Below are positions 55,592 through 64,000 of a stretch of DNA of 64,000 nucleotides, piece after piece. Below the pieces are notes generated by a model. That model ran no database searches. It was not told where the DNA came from and saw nothing but the letters and a program-made list of their open reading frames with translations. Within the stretch, counting starts at the first letter, position 1. Every line of letters begins with the position of its first letter. The position numbers were made by a program, and so were the translations under genes. Location: contig JASGFB010000002.1 of the NCBI GenBank assembly GCA_047605765.1, positions 11,727-75,726 on the forward strand. Reading direction: 5' to 3'. This DNA is from JBGVSA01 sp047605765. GTDB taxonomy: Bacteria > Pseudomonadota > Gammaproteobacteria > Burkholderiales > Rhodocyclaceae.

Positions 55592-55612
55592 GCGACCATA
55601 ACAGATCGCTGT
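55592..55612. promoter_or_regulatory. Direct repeat 1, candidate MocR site
   Basis: GCGACCATAACAGATCGCTGT, about 55 bases upstream of the mocR start. It matches repeat 2 at 55763 in 19 of 21 bases. Each copy contains the small inverted repeat ACAG-N4-CTGT. Confidence 0.55.
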
Positions 55613-55762
55613 GGCGCTGTCAGATTGATTCCCCATGCATAGATCTTCAGCGCCCTCCGCATGCCCCGCAATGCCCCATGCACAGGGCGCAACGGTGTTT
55701 GCCTGTCGTAGCCGGCCGTTTGTCCGGCATGAACGGCAGAACAGATACAGATGCGGGCCAAA

Positions 55763-55783
55763 GCGGCCATAACAGATTGCTGT
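55763..55783. promoter_or_regulatory. Direct repeat 2, candidate MocR site
   Basis: GCGGCCATAACAGATTGCTGT, about 107 bases upstream of the DUF2917 start, in the same orientation as repeat 1 and 171 bases away. Shorter ACAGATACAG and CAGACACAG sequences also occur in this gap. Confidence 0.55.
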
Positions 55784-55889
55784 CCGACACCCTGGACCCC
55801 CTGACAAACCAGTGCCCTGTGTCTGTTGGCGGCGACACCCGGTGCGTACGCTGTATGCCATGTTCCACGTCACCTTGAAGGCGACCATC

Positions 55890-56246
55890 ATGCGCAGCAC
55901 CGATATCCGTGAAACCTTGGCGCTCGAACCGGGCGAGCGCCGTTTCCTGCAGGCCCGCGCCGGTACGCTCGTCCTGGCCCAGGCCGGCAATCTGACCCTG
56001 ACCCGTCCCTTGGCCTCGGTGGCCGACACGCTGCAACCGGTATGTGTGCGTCTCAACGGCGGTGAAGCATACGGGGTGGATGAAGAAGGCTGGATCTGCC
56101 TGGAAGCGGCGCGCGGGATGGCTGATGTGCTGATCGTGACACCGGCCGACCATCGTATCGGCGCCCTGGTGTGGCAACTGGCGCGGCAACTCTGGAGCCG
56201 CTGGCTGGGGCGCGACCGCAAGCTGCGCAACCAGGCCGCAGCCTGA
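55890..56246 (+). CDS. DUF2917 protein
   Basis: A 118-residue protein of unknown function. The family pattern is a small beta-barrel core: ETLALEPGERRFLQARAGTL, followed by a basic C terminus (WSRWLGRDRKLRNQ). GAAGG lies ten bases before the ATG; an ATG ten codons earlier is possible. Divergent from the MocR gene, so probably its target. Confidence 0.75.
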   Translation: MRSTDIRETLALEPGERRFLQARAGTLVLAQAGNLTLTRPLASVADTLQPVCVRLNGGEAYGVDEEGWICLEAARGMADVLIVTPADHRIGALVWQLARQLWSRWLGRDRKLRNQAAA

Positions 56247-56289
56247 TCGCCGGCGCGCGGCGGATCGTCGCCGCGCCGTTCTCACTGTG

Positions 56290-59200
56290 TCAGGGCGTGG
56301 CGTTGATGGTGCGCAGCCACGCTTCCATGGCTTCGGCGGTCAGCGGTTTGGAGATGAAATACCCTTGCAGCGCATGGCAGCCGCGCAGGGCCAGGAAATC
56401 TCGCTGCCCACGCGTCTCGACCCCTTCCGCCACCACTTCCATCCCCAGGTTGCGCGCCAGCGACAGCGTGGCGGCGGCAATTGCCGCGTCTTCCGGGTCG
56501 CCCGGCAGATCCCGCACGAACGAGCGATCGAGCTTGAGGCGCTCGATCGGCAGGCGCTTGAGGTAGGCCAGGCTGGAATAGCCGGTGCCGAAATCGTCCA
56601 GCGCCAGGCGGATGCCTTGCGCGCCGATGCGATTGAGGCGGGCGATCAGCTCGTCGGTCGGCGTCATCAGCGCGCTTTCGGTGATCTCCAGTTCAATGCG
56701 GTGCGGCCGCGCGCCGGTCTCGCGCACGATGGCGGCGACGCGCTCGGCGAAATCGGATTGCTGGAACTGCAGCGCCGAGATGTTCACGGCGATCGTCAGG
56801 TCCAGGCCCACTTCGGCCCAGCGCGCCTGCTGGCGACAGGCCGTGCTCAGAATCCAGTCGCCCAGCGAATGGATGAGGCCGGATTCCTCCGCCATCGGTA
56901 CGAACTGCATCGGTGCCAGCAGCCCGCGCTCGGGGTGCTGCCAGCGCACCAGCGCCTCGCAGGCCGAGATACGGCTGGTGCCGATGTCCTGCTGCGGCTG
57001 ATAGTGCAACACTAGTTCCTGGCGCTCGATGGCGCGGCGCAGGGCCGTTTCGAGCTTGAGCCGTTCGTTGGCGCGCTCATTCATGGCCGGCACGAAATAC
57101 CGGTAGGTGTTGCGGCCGGACTGCTTGGCGCCGTACATGGCGACGTCGGCGTGCTTGAGCAGGGTGTCGACGTCGGTGCCGTCTTCGGGGAACAGCGCGA
57201 TGCCGATGCTCGCCGAGGCGTTCAGATCCTGTTGATCGATGATCAGCGGCTCATTGAGGGTCGAGATCAGTTTGTCGGCCACCAGGCCAGCGTCGTTGGC
57301 CTGCTGCAGGCGCGGCAGCAGGATCACGAATTCGTCGCCGCCCAGGCGGCCCAGCAGGTCTTCTTCGCGCAGGCTGTCCGACAGGCGTCGCGCCACGGTG
57401 GTCAGCATGCGGTCACCCATCGGGTGGCCGAGCGAATCGTTCACCGTCTTGAAGTGATCCAGATCGAGGAACAGCACCGCCGCGCGGTCGTGATGCCGCT
57501 GCGCCGCCGTCAGCATGGTGCCGGCGCGTTCGATCCAGTGCATGCGATTGGGCAGGCCGGTGAGCGCGTCGAAACGCGCCAGGAAATGGATGTGCGCGTC
57601 CGCCTCGCGCGCGGCGGTGACGTTCTGCATGGTGCCGCGCACGCGCATCAGGGCGCCGTCTTCCCATTCGCTTTCGATCTGGCACAGCAGCACCTGGGGG
57701 CGTCCGTCGACCAGCTTGCGGGTGCAGTCGAGCGATACCGTGCGCGCCTCGGCGCGGGCGTCGGCCAGCGCTTGCTGCAGGCGGTTCTGTTGCTCGCCGC
57801 GGAAGCGCGCCAGCAGATCCTCCCAGCCCATCGGCGATGATTCCGGCAGGTCGAGGATGCGCCGTAATTCGGCCGAGCAACTGAAGACACCGTCGGGCGT
57901 CATCTCCCAACTGCCCATGCCGGCAATGCGCTGCGCCTGCAGCAGTTCGGCGCGCTGGGCGGCGAGCTGTTCGCCGGCGTGGGCCAGTTGGGTGGTGCGT
58001 TCGGCCACCAGATCCTCGATGCGGCGCGTGCGGCCGGTGGTGGCCAGCAGGAATGCGCCCAGCATGCCGACCATGCACAGCCCGACGGCCAGCGTCGTCC
58101 ACACCGCCCAGGTGCGTCCGGCGCTCATGTAAGCCGGCATGGCGCGCAATTCGATGCGCCATTGGCGACCGGCGAACGGCAGCGGCATCTGCGTGGACAA
58201 TCCGCGCATGCGCCAGGCCGCCGAGCCGCACTCGGCATTGCCCGACAGGCGTTGATTGCCCGGCGCGCCGTCGGTGTCGAGCAGGCACAGTTCGATGTTC
58301 GAACGCGGCAGATCGACCGCCGCGGCGATGGCGTCTTCCATGCGCAACACGCCGGAGATGACGCCGCGCAAGGTGCCGCGTCCGTGTTCGGACGGATAGA
58401 ACACCGCCTGATAGACGACGATGCCGCGCTGGTTGCCTTGTTCCTGCACCAGATGGATGGCATCGGTGGCGCGCGGCTGGCCGCTGACACGCGTAGCGGC
58501 GATGGCGGCGGCGGTGGCCGGCAGGCTGAGCGGATTGAGGCCGAGGGCGTCGTCGTTGCTCCGCGTCGGCTCGATGAACAGGATCGGCAGGTATTCGTCG
58601 GCCTGCGGCGCGGCAAAGGTATGGCCGGAACTGTCGCGCGCCCGGATCTGGAAGCCCGGCATGTCGTTGGCGCGGATCGCCTGTTCGAAGGCCTCGCGCT
58701 CGAAACGGGTGATGTACGGGCTCCAGCCGAAGTTCTGGGTGCCAGGGTAGCGCTCCAGCCACGGCATGACGAACAGGCGCCAGTCTTCGCGCGTGACCGA
58801 TTCGCTCACCGTCATCAGGCGTTCGAGCGCCAGCATCATGTCGAGCTGGACGGTGAAGCGCTTGGCGACCTGGTGGGCGAGGTTCTCGGCGTCGCGGTTG
58901 AATTGCGTGCGCAGGCGGTCGGCTTCCCAGTCGCGCACCTGCACGAAGGCGAAAGCCAGCGCCGCCAGGGCCACCAGCAGCGGTAGGGCGATGCCCACCA
59001 TGCGCGGCCGCCAGTCCTGCCGTGGCTGGCCGAACAGCGCGAACATCAGCGGCACGCACACCACGATGCCCAGCGTATCGCCCACCCACCAGTTCCAGGC
59101 ATTGAACAGCGCGTCCGACGGCGGCAGGGCCCCGCAGGCCAGCAGCGCCGGGATGGCGATGGCGGTCGAGATGGCACCGGCCGCCGGCGCCACGATGAGC

Positions 59201-59601
59201 AGGAAGCGCAGGATGGCGCGCTGCGAGTCGAGCGGGTCGGGAAAGGCGATCAGGCGCCGCGCCAGATGGGCCGCCAGCACTGCCTGGCAGACTGCGCCCA
59301 GCGGCACGATCATGGGCCCGATGAGGGCGGCCCCATGCAGGTGCGAATTATAGGCGGCCACCCCTTGCACGAGCAGCGAGCCGAGCAGCACGCCGGGCCA
59401 CATGCGCATGCCATAGATGAGCAGGGCCGCCAGCGCGATGCCGGAGGGCGGGTAAAGCGGCGCGGCGTAACCGGGAGGGATCGCGATCTGGAGCGACAGG
59501 ATCCCGGCTACGCCGTAGGCCATCGCCAACAGCACGATGCGCAGGGTGAGGGGCATCTTGTCTATTACGGTCGGCGCGGGCGACTCTGAAGGGGATGCCA
59601 T
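56290..59601 (-). CDS. MASE1-CHASE-PAS-GGDEF-EAL cyclic-di-GMP protein
   Basis: A 1103-residue membrane signalling protein. Residues about 15-215 are a MASE1-type multi-helix sensor and 240-490 a CHASE-like periplasmic domain; a helix near 500 and a PAS-like region (560-670) follow. The cyclase motif GGDEF (754-758) is intact, with the inhibitory RxxD (REED) five residues before it. The phosphodiesterase EAL is at 882-884, with ITESAL, LALDDFGTGYSS, LKLDRSF and VAEGVET all kept. Both activities look possible. A single gene. Confidence 0.94.
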   Translation of the reverse strand: MASPSESPAPTVIDKMPLTLRIVLLAMAYGVAGILSLQIAIPPGYAAPLYPPSGIALAALLIYGMRMWPGVLLGSLLVQGVAAYNSHLHGAALIGPMIVPLGAVCQAVLAAHLARRLIAFPDPLDSQRAILRFLLIVAPAAGAISTAIAIPALLACGALPPSDALFNAWNWWVGDTLGIVVCVPLMFALFGQPRQDWRPRMVGIALPLLVALAALAFAFVQVRDWEADRLRTQFNRDAENLAHQVAKRFTVQLDMMLALERLMTVSESVTREDWRLFVMPWLERYPGTQNFGWSPYITRFEREAFEQAIRANDMPGFQIRARDSSGHTFAAPQADEYLPILFIEPTRSNDDALGLNPLSLPATAAAIAATRVSGQPRATDAIHLVQEQGNQRGIVVYQAVFYPSEHGRGTLRGVISGVLRMEDAIAAAVDLPRSNIELCLLDTDGAPGNQRLSGNAECGSAAWRMRGLSTQMPLPFAGRQWRIELRAMPAYMSAGRTWAVWTTLAVGLCMVGMLGAFLLATTGRTRRIEDLVAERTTQLAHAGEQLAAQRAELLQAQRIAGMGSWEMTPDGVFSCSAELRRILDLPESSPMGWEDLLARFRGEQQNRLQQALADARAEARTVSLDCTRKLVDGRPQVLLCQIESEWEDGALMRVRGTMQNVTAAREADAHIHFLARFDALTGLPNRMHWIERAGTMLTAAQRHHDRAAVLFLDLDHFKTVNDSLGHPMGDRMLTTVARRLSDSLREEDLLGRLGGDEFVILLPRLQQANDAGLVADKLISTLNEPLIIDQQDLNASASIGIALFPEDGTDVDTLLKHADVAMYGAKQSGRNTYRYFVPAMNERANERLKLETALRRAIERQELVLHYQPQQDIGTSRISACEALVRWQHPERGLLAPMQFVPMAEESGLIHSLGDWILSTACRQQARWAEVGLDLTIAVNISALQFQQSDFAERVAAIVRETGARPHRIELEITESALMTPTDELIARLNRIGAQGIRLALDDFGTGYSSLAYLKRLPIERLKLDRSFVRDLPGDPEDAAIAAATLSLARNLGMEVVAEGVETRGQRDFLALRGCHALQGYFISKPLTAEAMEAWLRTINATP

Positions 59602-59608
59602 GAGTCGG

Positions 59609-60394
59609 TCAGTGGCCTGTCAGGCGGGCGACGCACGCAGCGAAATCGTCTTCGATGGCAGCCGGCATGACGCTCGCATGGTGCGCGTCGTGCGGGCGGA
59701 ACTTGCCCGTGCGCACCAGCATCCCGGCGATGCCGGCGGCCTGCGCGCCACCGATGTCATCGCTGATGTCGTCGCCGATCATCACGGCATCCTGCGGCGC
59801 CACGCCCAGGTCGGCCAGCACCGTCTCGAAGAACGCCGCCGCCGGTTTGCCCACCACGGTGGCGGTGACGCCGGCCGAGAATTCGAGCCCTGTCACGTAG
59901 GCGCCCATGTCGAGTGTGAAGCCATCGGCTTCGCGAAAGTAACGGTTGCGGGCCATCACGATCAGCGGCAGCCCATCCATGAGGTGGCGAAACGCCGTGT
60001 TGAGTGCATCGAAGGTGAAATACGGCCCGGCATCCCCCATCACCACTGCCGTAGGGGTGGCGGCGCTCGGCCCCATTTCGGCGGCGATGTCGGGATGGAT
60101 CAACCAATGGGGGGCGAGCCCGCGGGCGCGCACGTAGTCGCGCGCGGCCAGCGGTGCGGTGAACAGTTCGTCCTCGCCGATATCCAAGCCCAGGGCGGCC
60201 AGGCGCGCGATGATCGTCGCACGCGGCGTACGCGTGGTGTTGGTGATGAAGCGCAGCGCCAGACCGCTGTGGCGTAGCGCCGCCAATGCCGGCACGGCGC
60301 CCGGGATGGCGGCCTCGCCCACGTGCAGGACACCTGCCAGGTCGATGAGTACGGCTTTCGGAGTCGAAGGCAACATAGTCGAGGGCTCTTGCAT
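59609..60394 (-). CDS. HAD-superfamily IIA phosphatase
   Basis: A 261-residue NagD/HDHD2-like phosphatase. Motif I is LIDLAGVLHVG, with Ala in the position usually taken by the second Asp, as in LHPP/HDHD2-like members that also vary here. Motif II is FITNTTR, and motif IV is MIGDDISDDIGGAQAAG. The start may be 60394 or the ATG at 60376. Substrate unknown. It ends seven bases after the start of the MASE1 protein gene on the same strand, so the two could be cotranscribed. Confidence 0.85.
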   Translation of the reverse strand: MQEPSTMLPSTPKAVLIDLAGVLHVGEAAIPGAVPALAALRHSGLALRFITNTTRTPRATIIARLAALGLDIGEDELFTAPLAARDYVRARGLAPHWLIHPDIAAEMGPSAATPTAVVMGDAGPYFTFDALNTAFRHLMDGLPLIVMARNRYFREADGFTLDMGAYVTGLEFSAGVTATVVGKPAAAFFETVLADLGVAPQDAVMIGDDISDDIGGAQAAGIAGMLVRTGKFRPHDAHHASVMPAAIEDDFAACVARLTGH

Positions 60395-60496
60395 ATGGTC
60401 GCTACGATAGCAGTACTGCCCGCAGGCAATGTGCCAAGGGCTTCTCGTTAGCGAAGCGAAATATGCGCCAGGCGCGCGCCAGCGGGGATGACGCGC

Positions 60497-61543
60497 CTAT
60501 TGCAGGCGCATGGCGCGGCGTACCGCGCGCGGCGTGAGACCGAAGCGGCGCTTGAAGGCCGTGGCGAAATTACCGGGGCTCGCATAGCCGGCCAACTGCG
60601 CGGCGGCGCCCACGTCGAGGCCGTCTTCGAGGGCGCCGTGGGCAGCCAGCAGGCGGCGCTCGCGCAGATAGTCGAAGACCGTCATGCCGCAGGCCTGGCG
60701 CGACAGCGCCTGCAGACTCACGGCGTTGGTGCCGACGGCGCGGGCAATGTCATCGAGCGCCAGCGCATCGGCCGCTCCGCTGTCGAGCAGTTCGCGCAGG
60801 CGCGCGAGCAGCCGGCGCCGCCGTCCGCTCATGCTTTCGACGGGGCCGGCGGGGGCCAGCGCACCGAAGGCTTCGGCGGCGATCTCCAGGCTGCGCGTTT
60901 CCTGGTACATGCGGCGCATCGGCGCCGTCAGGGCCGGTGGCGTCAGGATCTGTCCGGCGCGCGCCATGGCATGCGCCGACGGGCGCCAGGCGGCCAGCGC
61001 CAGGTGATGGCGGCTGAAGTCCAGCAGGCGCCGTGTGTCGGCATGATCGTCGTCGGCACAGGTGTCGGCGAGCCAGTCGGGCGTCAGCGCGATGACCACT
61101 TTGCGCTCGCTGCGTCCACGCCGCCAGCGCCGTCCGAATGCGTCGGGGTGGGCGAACGCGATCATGGCGCCGGCTGGACCGCCGGCATCGGGGCCGAGCA
61201 TGAAGTGGCGGTCGCCATAGGTCACATCGGTGGCGCCGCCGACCACCATCACGATCTTCAGTCCGCTGCACAAGGTGTTGGAGGTCTCCAGCGAAGCCAG
61301 GTCGGTGACCGCCGCCGTATGGAGGATCAGGCCGCTGCGCAGCGCTTCGGTGGCGAAGCGGCCGCGCAGCACCGCCGCTTCGGGATGCAGCGTGGCCTCA
61401 CTGAAGCGGTAATCGCGCCCGAGCAGGCCCGACTGATTGAGCAGATCGGCACAGGTGACCTGTTCCTCGGCAGAGTCGGCGCCAACAATTTGCTGGCGCA
61501 GAGGTTTTGTGTGCTTGGCAAGAACTTGGCGCTGGGCTTCCAT
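60497..61543 (-). CDS. AraC-family regulator, PchR-like
   Basis: A 348-residue regulator with a C-terminal pair of helix-turn-helix motifs (LDDIARAVGTNAVSLQALSRQ, and AAAQLAGYASPGNFATAFKRRFG region). The N-terminal half resembles PchR-type proteins that sense ferric siderophores and activate the neighbouring receptor. It diverges from the TonB receptor gene across a Fur box. Confidence 0.88.
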   Translation of the reverse strand: MEAQRQVLAKHTKPLRQQIVGADSAEEQVTCADLLNQSGLLGRDYRFSEATLHPEAAVLRGRFATEALRSGLILHTAAVTDLASLETSNTLCSGLKIVMVVGGATDVTYGDRHFMLGPDAGGPAGAMIAFAHPDAFGRRWRRGRSERKVVIALTPDWLADTCADDDHADTRRLLDFSRHHLALAAWRPSAHAMARAGQILTPPALTAPMRRMYQETRSLEIAAEAFGALAPAGPVESMSGRRRRLLARLRELLDSGAADALALDDIARAVGTNAVSLQALSRQACGMTVFDYLRERRLLAAHGALEDGLDVGAAAQLAGYASPGNFATAFKRRFGLTPRAVRRAMRLQ

Positions 61544-61561
61544 GGAAAACTCTCAAGCCAC

Positions 61562-61580
61562 GAGAATGACAATCATTCTC
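61562..61580. promoter_or_regulatory. Fur box between araC-type regulator and TonB receptor
   Basis: GAGAATGACAATCATTCTC matches the 19-bp Fur consensus GATAATGATAATCATTATC at 16 positions and is a near-perfect palindrome. It can control both divergent genes. Confidence 0.88.
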
Positions 61581-61617
61581 AATTATGTATCAGAATGTTG
61601 GCGAGAGAGAAAACGAC

Positions 61618-63624
61618 ATGGTTGCTGGGGTGAAAAAGTATGGAAGTGGCCTGGTCCTGAGCTGGGCTGCAATGTGTGTGGCAGGCTTTGCCGCGCCGGC
61701 CCGGGGGGCCGACGACGCCAGGCTCGACGACGTGGTGGTGACGGCCTCGGGGACCGAGCAGACCGTGCGCGATGCGCCGGCCAGCATCTCGGTGATCACG
61801 CGCGACGATCTCGAAAAGAAGCCCATCCAGGAACTGGCCGAAATGCTCGGCACGGTGCCCGGCGTGACGCTCAATCGTGCCGGCAATCAGGTGCCGGGTG
61901 TGCAGATGCGCGGCCTCAATGCCGCCTACACGCTGATTCTCATCGATGGCAAGCGCGTCAACGCCACCAGCGCCATGTTCCGTGGCAACGATTACGACAG
62001 CGGCTGGGTGCCGTCGGACGAAATCGAACGCATCGAGGTGGTGCGCGGGCCGATGTCCTCGCTGTATGGGTCCGACGCCATCGGCGGCGTGGTCAACATC
62101 ATCACGCGCAAGATCGGCAAGCGCTGGCATGGCAGCATCCGCCAGGATGTTGTGCTGTCCGAGGACGCCGCCACCGGCGACACCTATGCCGGCACCCTCA
62201 GCGCCAGCGGCCCGTTGATCGCCGACGTGCTGGGCCTGCGTGTCTATGCCGGTTACGACAAGCGCGACGCCGGTGACGCCACGGCCAATTCGACCGGGCT
62301 CGACAGCATGCCGAAGATATCCAATCGCTATGCCAGCACGCGCCTGTCGTGGACGCCCGGCAACCGCCACGACGTGATCGCCGATTACGACTATTCGTAT
62401 CGCGACCATGCCGGCTTTCCGATGCGGCGCAATGCGCTGTCGCTCAAGCACAGCGGCCGCTACGACTTCGGCTCGTCCGAGATCAACCTGTATGCCGACG
62501 AGATCCGCAACAAGGTCGGCACGGTGTCTGGCCAGACTAACCCCAACAAGTCGAATACCGAGACCCTGGATGGCAAGCTCTCCGTGCCCTGGGAAGCGGC
62601 GCGCCAGTTGCTCACCGGTGGCGGCGAGATCCGCCGCGAGCGGCTCTACGACCCGACCAACCTGGCCGGCTTGCCGGGCACGCCAGGCTATGGCGAGGAC
62701 CCCACCACCACCGTGCGCCAGTATGCGTTGTTCCTGGAAGACGAATTCACGCTGCTCGAATCGCTCAAGCTCACGCTGGGTGATCGCTACGACCGCCACG
62801 AGAACTTCGGCGGCAACCACAGCCCGCGTGCCTATCTGGTCTACCACCTGAATGATGCAGTGAGCTTCAAGGGCGGCTGGGCACGCGCCTTCCGCGCCCC
62901 GACGCTGTTGCAGAACAGCCCGAGCTGGGGCTCGCCGTCGTGCGGCAGCCTGACCAATGGCTGCTACATCATCGGCAGTCAGGACCTCAAGCCCGAAACC
63001 GCCACCAGCAAAGAACTCGGCGTGCAGGCCGATTTCGGTCGCTGGGGGGGCGGCGTCACGCTGTTCCGCACCGACCTGTCGAACATGATCGACATCACCA
63101 GCCGCACGGCCAGCGCGGCGCTGGCGCCGAGCTATTCGAACTTCGTCGGCTTCCTGCCCGATGGCCGCCCGATCTTTGCGTACCAGAACATCAACAAGGT
63201 GCGCACCGAAGGGGCCGAGGTGGGCTTCAACGCCACGCTGGCGGCGCCGTGGAGGCTGCGCGCCAACTACACCTACGTGCATGCGCGCAACCGCTCCGGG
63301 GCTATTGAACTGCCTTTGCCGTACCGCCCGGAGAACGTCGCTAACCTCACGCTCGACTGGCAGGCCAGCGCCGCGCTCAGCCTGTCGGCGACGGCGCGCT
63401 ACAACGGCAAGCAGTTCATCAATGTGCCGTCCAACGGGCAGAACATGGTCAGCAAGGCCGACTACACGGTGGCCGATCTGACGGCCGCCTATGTCATCGA
63501 CAAAACCTTCACCCTGCGCGGCGGCATCCTGAACGTGGCCAACAAGACCTTCGATCGCACGCAGAGCGTGGACTTCAACGAAGAAGGCCGGCGCTACTAC
63601 CTGTCGCTGGCGGCCAACTTCTGA
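61618..63624 (+). CDS. TonB-dependent siderophore receptor
   Basis: An outer-membrane receptor of 668 residues. A signal peptide (to about ARG-AD) is followed by a TonB box-like DDVVVTASG, the plug domain (RDAPASISVITRDDLEKK, VVRGPMSSLYGSDAIGG) and the beta-barrel, ending in YYLSLAANF with C-terminal Phe. It resembles the FepA/BfrD group of ferric-catecholate receptors. I start at 61618 because the ATG at 61585 touches the Fur box and leaves no room for a ribosome binding site. The stop overlaps the next gene (TGATG). Confidence 0.93.
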   Translation: MVAGVKKYGSGLVLSWAAMCVAGFAAPARGADDARLDDVVVTASGTEQTVRDAPASISVITRDDLEKKPIQELAEMLGTVPGVTLNRAGNQVPGVQMRGLNAAYTLILIDGKRVNATSAMFRGNDYDSGWVPSDEIERIEVVRGPMSSLYGSDAIGGVVNIITRKIGKRWHGSIRQDVVLSEDAATGDTYAGTLSASGPLIADVLGLRVYAGYDKRDAGDATANSTGLDSMPKISNRYASTRLSWTPGNRHDVIADYDYSYRDHAGFPMRRNALSLKHSGRYDFGSSEINLYADEIRNKVGTVSGQTNPNKSNTETLDGKLSVPWEAARQLLTGGGEIRRERLYDPTNLAGLPGTPGYGEDPTTTVRQYALFLEDEFTLLESLKLTLGDRYDRHENFGGNHSPRAYLVYHLNDAVSFKGGWARAFRAPTLLQNSPSWGSPSCGSLTNGCYIIGSQDLKPETATSKELGVQADFGRWGGGVTLFRTDLSNMIDITSRTASAALAPSYSNFVGFLPDGRPIFAYQNINKVRTEGAEVGFNATLAAPWRLRANYTYVHARNRSGAIELPLPYRPENVANLTLDWQASAALSLSATARYNGKQFINVPSNGQNMVSKADYTVADLTAAYVIDKTFTLRGGILNVANKTFDRTQSVDFNEEGRRYYLSLAANF

Positions 63625-64000
63625 TGCGCCGGAGGGGACACATCGCCGCGCTGGCCTGCGCCCTTGCCGTGCTGACGGCGCAGGCCGAGGTGCTCACGCC
63701 GAGCGCGCCGCTGACCCTCACGGCAGCGGCCGGTGCGCAGCGCCACGTCGATATGGCGCTGGCGGCCGGCGATTTTGTTGCCGGCACCCTCGACAGCGGC
63801 GATGCGCCCCTCGATTACGTGATCCTGGCTCCGGATGGTGCGCGGTTGCGCGACGCCGAGAGCGTGGCCGCCGGCGAGGCGCATTTCGCGTTTCGCGCCC
63901 CACAGGCCGGCACCTATGTGCTGCGCATGACGAACCACGGCGCGCGCGAGGCCGCCTTGCGGGTGCACATGGGGGCGCGCCTGCCGTCCGCTGTGGCCAC
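63624..64000 (+). CDS. Secreted protein of the iron locus, cut by the window end
   Basis: An open frame of 125 codons so far, starting MRRRGHIAALACALAVLTAQAE (signal peptide) and overlapping the receptor stop. The visible part resembles a beta-sandwich pre-domain (GDFVAGTLDSGDAPLDYVIL, AGTYVLRMTNHG). Position suggests a periplasmic siderophore esterase or similar, but the catalytic part lies outside the window, so the role is open. Confidence 0.6.
   Translation, partial: MRRRGHIAALACALAVLTAQAEVLTPSAPLTLTAAAGAQRHVDMALAAGDFVAGTLDSGDAPLDYVILAPDGARLRDAESVAAGEAHFAFRAPQAGTYVLRMTNHGAREAALRVHMGARLPSAVA

Overview
The window looks like a chromosome segment of a GC-rich betaproteobacterium. Supporting signs are an isc operon in the order iscS-iscU-iscA-hscB-hscA-fdx-iscX, Entner-Doudoroff sugar catabolism with a glucokinase-HexR fusion gene, a Gts-type glucose ABC transporter, HemP, and a PchR-like AraC regulator beside a TonB receptor. 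Pyruvate formate-lyase, pectate lyase and a hexuronate pathway suggest a facultatively anaerobic, motile user of sugars and plant polysaccharide. I cannot fix the genus. I saw no rRNA, tRNA, CRISPR array or insertion sequence.

Layout. 0-5.3 kb: Fe-S cluster assembly operon ending in a bidirectional terminator. 5.3-18.3 kb: an LDH2-type dehydrogenase, then glucose catabolism. zwf-glk diverges from edd across a 320-bp region holding two HexR-type palindromes, and is followed by gtsABCD and the glk-hexR fusion; an SDR lacking its catalytic residues follows. 18.4-19.3 kb: a stand-alone ribosomal protein S4 paralogue behind hemP, with a Fur-like box. 19.7-22.0 kb: a polyserine-linked lipoprotein pectate lyase. 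22.2-23.6 kb: a lower-GC islet with a type VI secretion amidase effector (Tae4 family), its Tai4 immunity gene, a 3' remnant of a second tae4 and a second tai4. 23.7-30.0 kb: typA, methylthioinosine phosphorylase, peptide deformylase, ferredoxin-NADP reductase and a UvrD-like helicase. 30.0-35.7 kb: one leftward operon for a polyamine-type ABC importer, a GntR regulator and a racemase-like protein. 35.9-43.8 kb: MarR regulator, DUF3016 protein, pflA, pflB, rhlE and uxaC. 43.9-48.8 kb: mannonate-type oxidoreductase, GntR regulator and a TRAP transporter, which with uxaC form a hexuronate unit. 49.2-56.2 kb: flagellin with a sigma-54 promoter, a secreted Tyr/Arg-rich protein, MFS transporter, YchJ, a nucleotide-sugar-epimerase-like protein, a MocR regulator and a DUF2917 protein. 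56.3-64.0 kb: a MASE1-GGDEF-EAL protein, a HAD phosphatase, and an iron locus (AraC regulator, Fur box, TonB receptor, truncated downstream gene).

How the parts work together: glucose enters through Gts, is phosphorylated by one of two glucokinases, and is oxidised through Zwf and Edd; HexR, fused to one glucokinase, probably represses zwf and edd through the two palindromes. Pectate lyase could supply uronates, which TRAP import, UxaC and the mannonate oxidoreductase would carry toward 2-keto-3-deoxygluconate, the same metabolic region as the Entner-Doudoroff route. Pgl, Eda, UxuA and KDG kinase are not in the window.

The most notable system is the Tae4/Tai4 islet. It carries one complete effector, two about 89% identical immunity proteins with identical signal peptides but divergent mature parts, and a decayed second effector, with no type VI secretion structural genes nearby.
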